Shown here: one piece after another, positions 9,206-16,251 of the stretch | How positions within the stretch are numbered: the stretch's first letter is position 1 | How the letters are laid out: each line of letters starts with the position of its first letter | Assembly: GCF_900155685.1 (NCBI RefSeq) | Contig: NZ_LT732548.1 | Span: 761,284-825,283, forward strand | Direction: 5' to 3' | Source of the DNA: Paenibacillus bouchesdurhonensis | Lineage (GTDB): Bacteria > Bacillota > Bacilli > Paenibacillales > Paenibacillaceae | Length of the DNA stretch: 64,000 nucleotides | Program-made: the position numbers and the translations under genes | The notes under the pieces: model-generated | What the model saw: the letters and a program-made list of their open reading frames with translations, nothing else | Databases searched by the model: none | What the model was told of the DNA's origin: nothing

Positions 9206-9486
9206 TCCCCTAATTAGTTATGGTTTGTAGCTATTATAGCATGTTTGTGGATGGAATTTACTGCAATTGTGGGTTTTCTTGATTGAAAGCTTGCAGATTT
9301 AATTGTTGTTTGGCCTTTATTTACGTATTATTCGGTATATCTCTAAGATACATCACACAAAAACAACAAAACATCACATAATCAGAAATAAACAATTGAC
9401 AAACAGTGTATAAAGTAGGAAAATCAATGTATGATCAATGTATGAAGTTATGATTTTGTTTGAAAGAGAATTCAGGAGGTGACTAC
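9206..9486 (+). promoter_or_regulatory. Divergent control region of regulator gene and microcompartment operon
   Basis: No gene is present. A consensus -35 TTGACA is at 9397-9402. The matching -10 is unclear, with AT-rich candidates around 9420-9435. An exact tandem repeat of the 11-mer ATCAATGTATG lies at 9423-9433 and 9434-9444, near the likely transcription start, and is a good operator candidate. Upstream (9358-9396) is an A-rich stretch with AACAACAAAA resembling one before the importer operon. CAGGAGGT at 9473-9480 is the ribosome binding site of the aldolase gene and fixes its start at 9487. Confidence 0.55.
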
Positions 9487-10299
9487 ATGTTGGATAATCA
9501 GAAACATTTAAGCGATTTTGAAGCAAAGAAGATGATTTGTGAAATTGGCAGACGGGTTTATGCGAAAGGCTTTGTAGCAGCGAATGATGGAAATATATCA
9601 GTGAAGACCGGGCCTAATGCGATTTGGGCTACACCTACGGGGGTTAGTAAAGGTTATATGACACCGGATATGCTGGTGAAGGTAGATCTGAACGGTAAGA
9701 TACTGGCTGGCAAGCTGAAGCCTTCCTCAGAGATCAAAATGCATTTAAGAGTCTATAGAGAAAATCCAAATGTAAACGCTGTAGTCCACGCGCATCCGCA
9801 GGCGGCAACGGCTTTTGCGATTGCTGGGATCGGGTTGGATCAGGCGTATTCGCCGGAAGGCGTAATTTTACTTGGCAATGTGCCTGTAGCACCGTATGCA
9901 ACACCAAGCACTCAGGAGGTGCCGGACTCCATTGCGCCTTACTGTAAGGACTATAACGCAGTGTTGCTGGCCAACCATGGCGCACTGACATGGGGCAGAG
10001 ATATTACGGAGGCTTACTTCCGGATGGAATCGCTGGAGCATTATGCGATGACTGTGATCCTTACGAAGAAGATTACGGATCAAGTTCAGGAGCTAACCTG
10101 TGAGCAGTTAACCGAACTGATCAAGATCAGAGAGAGCATGGGGATTAAAACTGGAGGTACCCTGACCTGCCGTACAGACTCAGAAGCACTAGCTGCGGCA
10201 CAAGCAACCAAGCAAGCTGCACCAGAAGCGGACAAACAGGAAATGATTTCGACGATAGTTGCCAAGGTAACGGAAGAAGTAATGAGAAGACTTTCATGA
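9487..10299 (+). CDS. Class II (zinc) sugar-phosphate aldolase, FucA/DrdA type, with C-terminal encapsulation peptide
   Basis: A 270-residue class II aldolase of the L-fuculose-1-phosphate aldolase family. Metal and catalytic residues are visible: Glu82 in SSEIKMH, His101 and His103 in VVHAHP, and His164 in NHGALTWG. It should split a 1-phosphoketose into DHAP and an aldehyde. With the nearby kinase and isomerase, the substrate is likely 5-deoxyribulose 1-phosphate (giving acetaldehyde) or methylthioribulose 1-phosphate. After a low-complexity Ala/Gln linker the protein ends in a short amphipathic helix (MISTIVAKVTEEVMRRL), the hallmark of a microcompartment targeting peptide. It is first in the shell operon. 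Confidence 0.9.
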   Translation: MLDNQKHLSDFEAKKMICEIGRRVYAKGFVAANDGNISVKTGPNAIWATPTGVSKGYMTPDMLVKVDLNGKILAGKLKPSSEIKMHLRVYRENPNVNAVVHAHPQAATAFAIAGIGLDQAYSPEGVILLGNVPVAPYATPSTQEVPDSIAPYCKDYNAVLLANHGALTWGRDITEAYFRMESLEHYAMTVILTKKITDQVQELTCEQLTELIKIRESMGIKTGGTLTCRTDSEALAAAQATKQAAPEADKQEMISTIVAKVTEEVMRRLS

Positions 10300-10347
10300 A
10301 ATGATTAAGTACGGCTGGAAGTTAATGATTAGAGGGGTGAAGCATCG

Positions 10348-11850
10348 ATGAATTTAACCGAAGCAGACGTTCAGAAAATTGTTAGCAGTGTCATGACCAA
10401 TATCGAGAAGAAGCTATCGGATACGATCCCAACTGTTTCAGCAGCGGTACAGGTTGAACCTGCACGGCAAGCAAAGGCAGCCTTTGGCGGTGATCATGGG
10501 GTGTTTGATCGGGTCGAGGATGCCGTGAAGGCGGCTCATCAGGCTCAGGCTAATTTTGTTAAGAACTATAAGCTGGAGGATCGCGAGACGATGATTACGG
10601 CTATTCGTCAAGCAACTCTCGCGAACAGGAATGAGTTGGCTCAGATGATCGTCAGCGAGACGAAGCTGGGCAAGCTGGCGCACAAGCTGGATAAGCTGGA
10701 GCTAACGGCTGTCAAGACTCCAGGGACTGAAGATTTGAAAACGCTAGCATTTTCCGGAGATTCAGGCTTGACGATTGTGGAGCAAGGGCCATTTGGTGTA
10801 ATTGGAGCGGTGACTCCTGTTACAAATCCGGTAGAGACGATTATCAACAACTCGATCGGAATGATTGCATCAGGCAATGCGGTTGTCTTCAATGTCCATC
10901 CGTCCTCGAAGAAATGCAGCGCATTCGCTGTCCAAATGATTAATCAGGCGATCCTTGCTGCGGGCGGTCCGGAGAACCTCGTTACGATGGTGAAAGAACC
11001 AACGAAAGAAACTCTAGATCAGATCGTTGCGGCACCGGAAACGAAATTGCTGGTTGGTACTGGCGGTCCAGGACTGGTCAAAGCGCTGCTAAGCTCAGGC
11101 AAGAAGGCGATCGGTGCGGGAGCAGGCAATCCTCCAGTCCTTGTTGATGAAACGGCAGATATCGAGCACGCGGCCAAAGAAATTATCAAGGGAGCCTCCT
11201 TCGATAACAACATTCTCTGTATTGCTGAGAAGGAGGTATTTGTTGTTGATTCTGTAGCGGATGACCTTATTTACCACATGATGAATAACGGTGCATACCG
11301 CCTGGATCAAGAGGAGCTTGAACAGGTGATGAGCTTCGCCCTGGAGGCGAATGAGAAGCAAGTAGCAAGAGGCTGCTCGCTCGATACGAAGCGTGTGTAC
11401 CACACCGTAAAGGATTGGATCGGCAAGGATGCGATGGCTTTCTTGAATAAGCTGGGTGTGAATCCGGGTAAGGAGATCGATCTCCTCATTTGTGAAGTAG
11501 ATTTCGATCATCCGTTCGTTCAGTTAGAGCAAATGATGCCGGTGCTGCCGATTGTCCGGGCACGTAATCTGGATGAAGCGATTGATATGGCGGTTAAGGC
11601 GGAGCACGGCAATCGCCATACAGCGATGATGCATTCACGTGATGTTGATAACCTGACACGTTTTGCGAGAGCGATCGGGACGACGATTTTTGTAAAGAAC
11701 GCATCGTCATTGGCAGGTGTTGGCTTCGGGGGTGAAGGGCATACGACGATGACCATTGCGGGGCCGACAGGAGAGGGCATAACCTCGGCAAGAACATTTA
11801 CAAGGCAAAGACGCTGCGTACTGGCAGAAGGCGCATTTCGAATCGTATAA
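10348..11850 (+). CDS. CoA-acylating aldehyde dehydrogenase, PduP/EutE type
   Basis: This 500-residue enzyme oxidises a short aldehyde with NAD+ and CoA to acyl-CoA. The catalytic Cys291 is in SFDNNILCIAEKE and the cofactor loops VGTGGPGLV and GAGAGNPPVLVD are present. The N-terminus (LTEADVQKIVSSVMTNIEKKL) is a typical amphipathic encapsulation helix, joined by an Ala-rich linker to the catalytic domain at about residue 45. It should act inside the shell on the aldehyde made by the aldolase. GAGGGGTGA precedes the ATG. Confidence 0.95.
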   Translation: MNLTEADVQKIVSSVMTNIEKKLSDTIPTVSAAVQVEPARQAKAAFGGDHGVFDRVEDAVKAAHQAQANFVKNYKLEDRETMITAIRQATLANRNELAQMIVSETKLGKLAHKLDKLELTAVKTPGTEDLKTLAFSGDSGLTIVEQGPFGVIGAVTPVTNPVETIINNSIGMIASGNAVVFNVHPSSKKCSAFAVQMINQAILAAGGPENLVTMVKEPTKETLDQIVAAPETKLLVGTGGPGLVKALLSSGKKAIGAGAGNPPVLVDETADIEHAAKEIIKGASFDNNILCIAEKEVFVVDSVADDLIYHMMNNGAYRLDQEELEQVMSFALEANEKQVARGCSLDTKRVYHTVKDWIGKDAMAFLNKLGVNPGKEIDLLICEVDFDHPFVQLEQMMPVLPIVRARNLDEAIDMAVKAEHGNRHTAMMHSRDVDNLTRFARAIGTTIFVKNASSLAGVGFGGEGHTTMTIAGPTGEGITSARTFTRQRRCVLAEGAFRIV

Positions 11851-11878
11851 TTTGTGACCTATCAGGAGGTGATGAGAG

Positions 11879-12202
11879 ATGGATCGTTACGCACTAGGTT
11901 TCCTGGAGGTTCAAGGCTACAGTGTAGCGCTTGCCGCGATGGACAGAGCATGCAAGACAGCGAATATTACGATTCACGGGATGGATTGCAACAATCCGCC
12001 TGATGAGAAGAATGCCGTCATTCCGGTCATGGTACAGGTGAAATTTACCGGATCCATCAGCGATGTGCAGATGGCGCTTGAGGTTGCACGTGAAGCAGCC
12101 TGTGAGTATGTAAGTCCTAATGAAGTGATGATCCGCTGCATTCCTTCAAGCTCCAAAGAATTACATGCCTTACTGCCGCTTGGAAAGGTAAGGCGCAAAT
12201 AA
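11879..12202 (+). CDS. BMC-H shell protein 1 (divergent single BMC domain)
   Basis: A 107-residue single BMC-domain protein (ALGFLEVQGYSVALAAMDRACKTANI, then VQVKFTGSISDVQMALEVAREAA). Compared with canonical PduA-type hexamers it has an insert (NNPPDEKNAV) where the pore loop normally sits and no KIGSG motif, so its pore should differ. It ends with a basic tail (LGKVRRK). It is one of six BMC-H genes here and overlaps nothing; AGGAGGTGATG lies at 11864-11874. Confidence 0.9.
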   Translation: MDRYALGFLEVQGYSVALAAMDRACKTANITIHGMDCNNPPDEKNAVIPVMVQVKFTGSISDVQMALEVAREAACEYVSPNEVMIRCIPSSSKELHALLPLGKVRRK

Positions 12203-12227
12203 GCAGATTGTCAGCAGGAGGAAGAAG

Positions 12228-12527
12228 ATGAGAGAAGCCCTGGGCATGATCGAGACGATCGGGATGACTGCCGCGATCCGCGCTGCGGATATGATGGTCA
12301 AATGCGCTTATGTCGAAGTGATTGGATTTGAACAATCCGGTGCCGGTTATGTAACGGTATTGATCAAAGGCTCGACCGCTTCTGTACAGGCTGCCTTGGA
12401 GATTGGAGAAGAAGAAGCGGGCCGTACGGGACACATCATCGCCGTACATGCGATTAACAATTCCTATGAAGGAATCCACCCTATAATTCCGGTTGACAGA
12501 ATGGAGAATGAAGATGAAGAGCTATGA
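12228..12527 (+). CDS. BMC-H shell protein 2
   Basis: A 99-residue single BMC-domain protein (LGMIETIGMTAAIRAADMMVKCAYVEV) with FEQSGAGYVTVLIKG in place of the usual KIGSG pore loop, giving a pore lined by Ser-Gly-Ala rather than Gly-Ser-Gly. The C-terminus is acidic (MENEDEEL). Its last 14 bases overlap the start of the next shell gene, so the two are translationally coupled. Confidence 0.92.
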   Translation: MREALGMIETIGMTAAIRAADMMVKCAYVEVIGFEQSGAGYVTVLIKGSTASVQAALEIGEEEAGRTGHIIAVHAINNSYEGIHPIIPVDRMENEDEEL

Positions 12528-13056
12528 GGCGATTGGCGTTGTAGAAGCACAGCATTTTACGACGGCACTGGAACTGGTCGATGAAATGTGCAAGACGTCT
12601 CATGTTCAACTGCTCGGTGCCGAGAAGTATCTGGGAGGAAGACTCATTAGCGTGATCGTGGCTGGCAGTATTGCGAATGTGACGGCAGCCATTGAAGCAG
12701 CTAGAGAGGTTTGCGCAAAGAAACCGAGTAATCCGCTTAAGATGAGTCTGGTAATCCCCAAGCCGCATGGCGAAATTATGAAGTTTATTATCCCGGTACA
12801 AGAAGAGGGCGAAGCGGCGAAGATAACCGCCTCCGAGTCGTTATTGCAAGAGACAGTTGCGCAAGATTCGGCGGTGCAGAATATAGCGGAAGATAAAGAT
12901 GCACCTCGGAAGAAGAAAGCAAGGCAAAAGCCAGAGCCGGAGAAGAAGGTTGAAGTGAGCCATTCTGAAACAGTGCAGGATCAGCAAGTACAAACTCAAG
13001 CAGAGGTTCAAACACAGATTTCTAGCCCTCGCAAGGGTATGAAGAAACGGAAATAA
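12514..13056 (+). CDS. BMC-H shell protein 3 with long charged C-terminal tail
   Basis: Residues 1-90 form a BMC domain ([23 protein letters not shown], pore loop [16 protein letters not shown]). The following ~90 residues are a low-complexity, Lys/Glu/Gln-rich tail ([17 protein letters not shown], ending GMKKRK) that looks disordered. The ATG at 12514 is preferred: GGAG lies seven bases upstream and the protein then starts [10 protein letters not shown] like other shell proteins, while an upstream TTG at 12493 would add seven atypical residues. The tail could bind cargo, the cytoplasmic face or nucleic acid, which is inference. Confidence 0.9.
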   Translation: MKSYEAIGVVEAQHFTTALELVDEMCKTSHVQLLGAEKYLGGRLISVIVAGSIANVTAAIEAAREVCAKKPSNPLKMSLVIPKPHGEIMKFIIPVQEEGEAAKITASESLLQETVAQDSAVQNIAEDKDAPRKKKARQKPEPEKKVEVSHSETVQDQQVQTQAEVQTQISSPRKGMKKRK

Positions 13057-13108
13057 AAGTACGAACCAAACTCTTTCAAAATACAACCCTATTAGGAGGA
13101 ATTATCCC

Positions 13109-13384
13109 ATGAACGAATCTATAGCGATTATCGAAACAAGAGGCTTGACGGCAGCGATTGAGGCAGCCGACGCGATGCTGAAGGCAGCGAATGTTGAAAT
13201 TGTAGGCACGGAGAAGATTGGCTCCGGTCTTGTCACTGTCATTGTACGCGGCGATGTGGGTGCGGTGAAGGCAGCAGCAGAGGTAGGTTCCGAAGCAGCG
13301 CAAAGAGTTGGCGAGCTTGTAGCGACTCATGTTATTCCAAGACCGCATAGCGATGTGGCGAAGCTTCTTCCTATGTTGAAGTAG
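13109..13384 (+). CDS. BMC-H shell protein 4 (PduA/EutM type)
   Basis: A canonical 91-residue hexamer-forming shell protein ([28 protein letters not shown]) with the classic pore motif KIGSGLV. It is the first of three near-identical tandem copies, differing from the next at only five positions. AGGAGG at 13096-13101 precedes the ATG. Such proteins form the bulk of the shell facets and admit small polar metabolites. Confidence 0.97.
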   Translation: MNESIAIIETRGLTAAIEAADAMLKAANVEIVGTEKIGSGLVTVIVRGDVGAVKAAAEVGSEAAQRVGELVATHVIPRPHSDVAKLLPMLK

Positions 13385-13483
13385 TCCTCGGACACCTTTC
13401 AGCAGGTGTGAGTGATTTAGGTGTATCTTCTGCAATTACTATATCGATTCTATGAACTTTTTAAAATTTGAGGAGGCATCCCC

Positions 13484-13759
13484 ATGAAGGAATCTATCGC
13501 CATTATTGAAACAAGAGGCTTAACAGCAGCTATTGAAGCGGCTGATGCGATGCTGAAGGCAGCGAATGTTGAAATTGCAGGTACAGAGAAGATTGGCTCA
13601 GGCCTGGTGACGATCATTGTCCGCGGTGATGTAGGTGCAGTGAAGGCCGCCGCAGAGGTAGGCTCCGAGGCGGCGCAGAGAGTTGGCGAACTTGTAGCCG
13701 TACATGTTATTCCAAGACCGCATAGCGACATAGCGAAGCTGCTTCCTATGCTGAAATAA
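13484..13759 (+). CDS. BMC-H shell protein 5 (PduA/EutM type)
   Basis: The second tandem copy has 91 residues with KIGSGLV pore motif, 86 of them identical to copy 4. Its own GAGGAGG site is at 13470-13476. The ~100-base gaps around it lack genes. Keeping three separately translated copies suggests a demand for abundant facet protein or for mixed hexamers. Confidence 0.97.
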   Translation: MKESIAIIETRGLTAAIEAADAMLKAANVEIAGTEKIGSGLVTIIVRGDVGAVKAAAEVGSEAAQRVGELVAVHVIPRPHSDIAKLLPMLK

Positions 13760-13810
13760 TGAATATGAAAATTAACGATCGGCCCTAACAAAAAATAAGG
13801 AGGTTACATT

Positions 13811-14086
13811 ATGAATGAATCTTTAGGTGTTATTGAGACAAAAGGCTTGACGGCAGCGATTGAAGCAGCCGACGCCATGCTGAAGGCAGCGAATGTTGAA
13901 ATCATAGGCACAGAGAAGATCGGCTCCGGCTTAGTCAGCGTGATGGTGAAGGGGGAAGTAGGCGCAGTGAAGGCGGCGGTAGAGGTTGGTTCTGAAGCAG
14001 CACAAAGAGTTGGTGAACTTATCGCCGTACATGTCATTCCTAGACCGCATGGAGACGTTGTGAAGCTTCTCCCTAGCATGAACTAA
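13811..14086 (+). CDS. BMC-H shell protein 6 (PduA/EutM type)
   Basis: The third tandem copy has 91 residues and is the most diverged of the three ([33 protein letters not shown]; end KLLPSMN). The pore motif is unchanged. AAGGAGG at 13798-13804 precedes the ATG. It is followed after 14 bases by the phosphotransacylase gene. Confidence 0.97.
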   Translation: MNESLGVIETKGLTAAIEAADAMLKAANVEIIGTEKIGSGLVSVMVKGEVGAVKAAVEVGSEAAQRVGELIAVHVIPRPHGDVVKLLPSMN

Positions 14087-14100
14087 GAAGTGGTGATCCT

Positions 14101-14766
14101 ATGAAACAATCACTTACAGCTGAATGGACAGAGACGATTACAAAGCTTGTGATAGAGGAGCTGAATAAAGCTGGATTGGCTCCCTCCGGGGAGCCTCGAA
14201 AATATGTGCCGGTCGGTGTATCGGCCAGGCATGTGCATGTAAATCGCGAACATTTAGACATCCTGTTCGGATCGGGATATGAGTTGACTAAATTCAAGGA
14301 TATTTCCCAGCCTGGCCAATTTGCAGCAAATGAGCAGGTAACATTGGTCGGTCCGAAGGGCAGGCTCGAGAAGGTTCGCATACTCGGACCATTGCGCAAG
14401 GATACGCAGGCAGAGATAGCGCCCAGCGATGCCAGAAGGCTTGGCGTAAATCCTCCAGTCAGACAATCCGGCGTACACCATGGCACACCGGGTATTACTC
14501 TTATCGGTCCTAAGGGAACCGTTGTTATAGAGCAGGGATGCATCGTAGCCGAGCGTCATATTCATATGACACCTTGCGAAGCTACTGCCTTCGGTGTTCA
14601 GAATGGGCAGAAGGTCCAGGTGAAGATCAATGGGCCGAGAGGTGGATTGATGGATGAAGTCATGATCCGAGTTAGAGATGATTTTGCACTGGACATGCAT
14701 ATTGATACGGATGACGGCAACGCCTTCGGATTGAAGACAGGGGATACGCTTGAGATTATTAAATAG
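14101..14766 (+). CDS. Phosphate acyltransferase, PduL type, with N-terminal encapsulation peptide
   Basis: A 221-residue PduL-family enzyme that swaps CoA for phosphate on an acyl group (acyl-CoA to acyl phosphate), recycling CoA in the compartment and yielding a phosphodonor for ATP. Two metal-binding motifs are seen: ARHVHV (His44, His46) and ERHIHMTP (His153, His155), as expected for the duplicated PTAC domain. The first ~23 residues form an amphipathic helix (AEWTETITKLVIEELNKAG) before a Pro/Gly linker, which is a targeting peptide. Confidence 0.95.
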   Translation: MKQSLTAEWTETITKLVIEELNKAGLAPSGEPRKYVPVGVSARHVHVNREHLDILFGSGYELTKFKDISQPGQFAANEQVTLVGPKGRLEKVRILGPLRKDTQAEIAPSDARRLGVNPPVRQSGVHHGTPGITLIGPKGTVVIEQGCIVAERHIHMTPCEATAFGVQNGQKVQVKINGPRGGLMDEVMIRVRDDFALDMHIDTDDGNAFGLKTGDTLEIIK

Positions 14767-14784
14767 TAAAGTGAGGACAAAGGG

Positions 14785-15057
14785 ATGATTATTGGTAGAG
14801 TAATAGGCAATGTCGTTTCTTCCCGTAAATATGACACGCTTCAGGGCTATAAATTGCTGCTCATTCGTCTTCAATATACGGATAAGAGAGAAGTTATCGT
14901 CGCTGCTGATGTGATGGGTGCCGGTATAGGTCAGCAGGTGATCGTGTCATTTGGGGAAGGTAACCAGTATGCGTTAACCAAGAACGCTCCGATCGACGCG
15001 TTAGTCGTCGGGATTGTCGATAACGAGCCGATCATCGATTTGTTTGAGCAGCCTTAG
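14785..15057 (+). CDS. BMC-P pentameric vertex protein (EutN/CcmL type)
   Basis: A 90-residue EutN/CcmL-family protein: IGRVIGNVVSSRK at the start, then LQGYKLLLIRL, VAADVMGAGIGQQVIVSFG and the late VVGIVDNEPII. Five copies cap each vertex of the icosahedral shell. It is the only pentamer gene in the window. Its presence with the six BMC-H genes supports a closed compartment. Confidence 0.96.
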   Translation: MIIGRVIGNVVSSRKYDTLQGYKLLLIRLQYTDKREVIVAADVMGAGIGQQVIVSFGEGNQYALTKNAPIDALVVGIVDNEPIIDLFEQP

Positions 15058-15081
15058 CCTTAAACGAAGGGGGAAGCTGAA

Positions 15082-16251
15082 TTGACAGAGACGATTCGCG
15101 TTCTGGCTGTAGGCGATCCGGCAGTGGCTGCTTATGTGGAACAGAAGTATGGCCTGATTACCACCTATGAGCAGAGGAATCAAGTGAAGGTTGATTTTGA
15201 CATCGTACCGTTTGAACAGTATTACGGCACAATGATGGCGGCTTTTCAGGGAGAGCAGAATTATGACGTTGTCATGATTGCAGGACATTTGTGGCTCAAG
15301 GATTTCGTAAATAAAGGTCACTTGGCCGAAGTCAACTATCCTCGGAATGCCGCTTGGAATCTGCAGGATATCGTCCCTGTCGTACGCCAAGAGTTGGAGA
15401 TAGCGGGAAATCCTTATTTATATCCTTCATTCTGTGATGGACATATTGTGCTGTACCGCAAATCAATCGTTCTCCGTCTCTTAGGCACTCTTCCTCCTGA
15501 CGTGATTACGACGGATGAGTTGCTAGGCATGGCAGCAAAATGCCATAAGGACTCCTCCATGTACGGCATTGTGCTTAAAGCGCATCCGAGTGAAATATTC
15601 CTCGATTTTCTGCCATACTTACGTCAAGAAGGAGCGGATACTTTTGATCCAAATACGCATCTTCCTGTCTTCAACAATGAGCAAGGCCGCTCGGCACTGC
15701 GGAAATATATCGGGTTGCGGCAGTTCGCTCCGCCGGACACCCATTTGTATGGAAATGATGAGGTGCGGGAAGCCTTTCAACAGTTACGCTCCGTATTCGC
15801 TGTCACTTGGGGAGGGCAACTCGGTGTTATGCTGGATGAACGTTGTGAGCAGGTAGAGGATGTAGGTTTCGCAACGTTGAAGACAGCCTGGAACGTGACG
15901 TGGAGCTTCGCTATAAATGCGAAGTCGTCTAAGCAACAGGAAGCTAATTCATTACTGCAGTATCTGGCTTCACCAGAAGTAGATCGAGTGGTCGGCGCCT
16001 ATGCAGGCTCGCCAGTCAGACGTTCAACTTATGACATGGACTCGGAGAAATACAATTGGTATTCCGCTCATCTTAATATGATAGAGAATTGTGCACAGCC
16101 TCTTCCTGCGCTGGATAACGCTGGTGATATATTAGGAGTGCTGTACGATAAAATAAGCAAGGCCTTTCAGGCAGAGTTGACGGTTGAGGAAGCGCTTCTG
16201 CAAGCGGAAGCGGAGATCCTCTCCATGCAGAAAGAGGGGAAGTCATCATGA
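15082..16251 (+). CDS. Solute-binding-protein-like protein without signal peptide, in microcompartment operon
   Basis: A 389-residue protein with the fold pattern of family 1 extracellular solute-binding proteins (VDFDIVPFEQYYGTMMAAF, YDVVMIAGHLWLKDFV, and the late SFAINAKSSKQQEANSLLQYLASPE). It starts directly with TETIRVLAVGDPAV, with no signal peptide, lipobox or upstream in-frame extension, so it should stay in the cytoplasm or the compartment. The start is TTG at 15082, with AAGGGGGAAG upstream. It overlaps the next gene by four bases. A cytoplasmic ligand-binding or enzymatic role is possible; no specific function is recognised. Confidence 0.8.
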   Translation: MTETIRVLAVGDPAVAAYVEQKYGLITTYEQRNQVKVDFDIVPFEQYYGTMMAAFQGEQNYDVVMIAGHLWLKDFVNKGHLAEVNYPRNAAWNLQDIVPVVRQELEIAGNPYLYPSFCDGHIVLYRKSIVLRLLGTLPPDVITTDELLGMAAKCHKDSSMYGIVLKAHPSEIFLDFLPYLRQEGADTFDPNTHLPVFNNEQGRSALRKYIGLRQFAPPDTHLYGNDEVREAFQQLRSVFAVTWGGQLGVMLDERCEQVEDVGFATLKTAWNVTWSFAINAKSSKQQEANSLLQYLASPEVDRVVGAYAGSPVRRSTYDMDSEKYNWYSAHLNMIENCAQPLPALDNAGDILGVLYDKISKAFQAELTVEEALLQAEAEILSMQKEGKSS

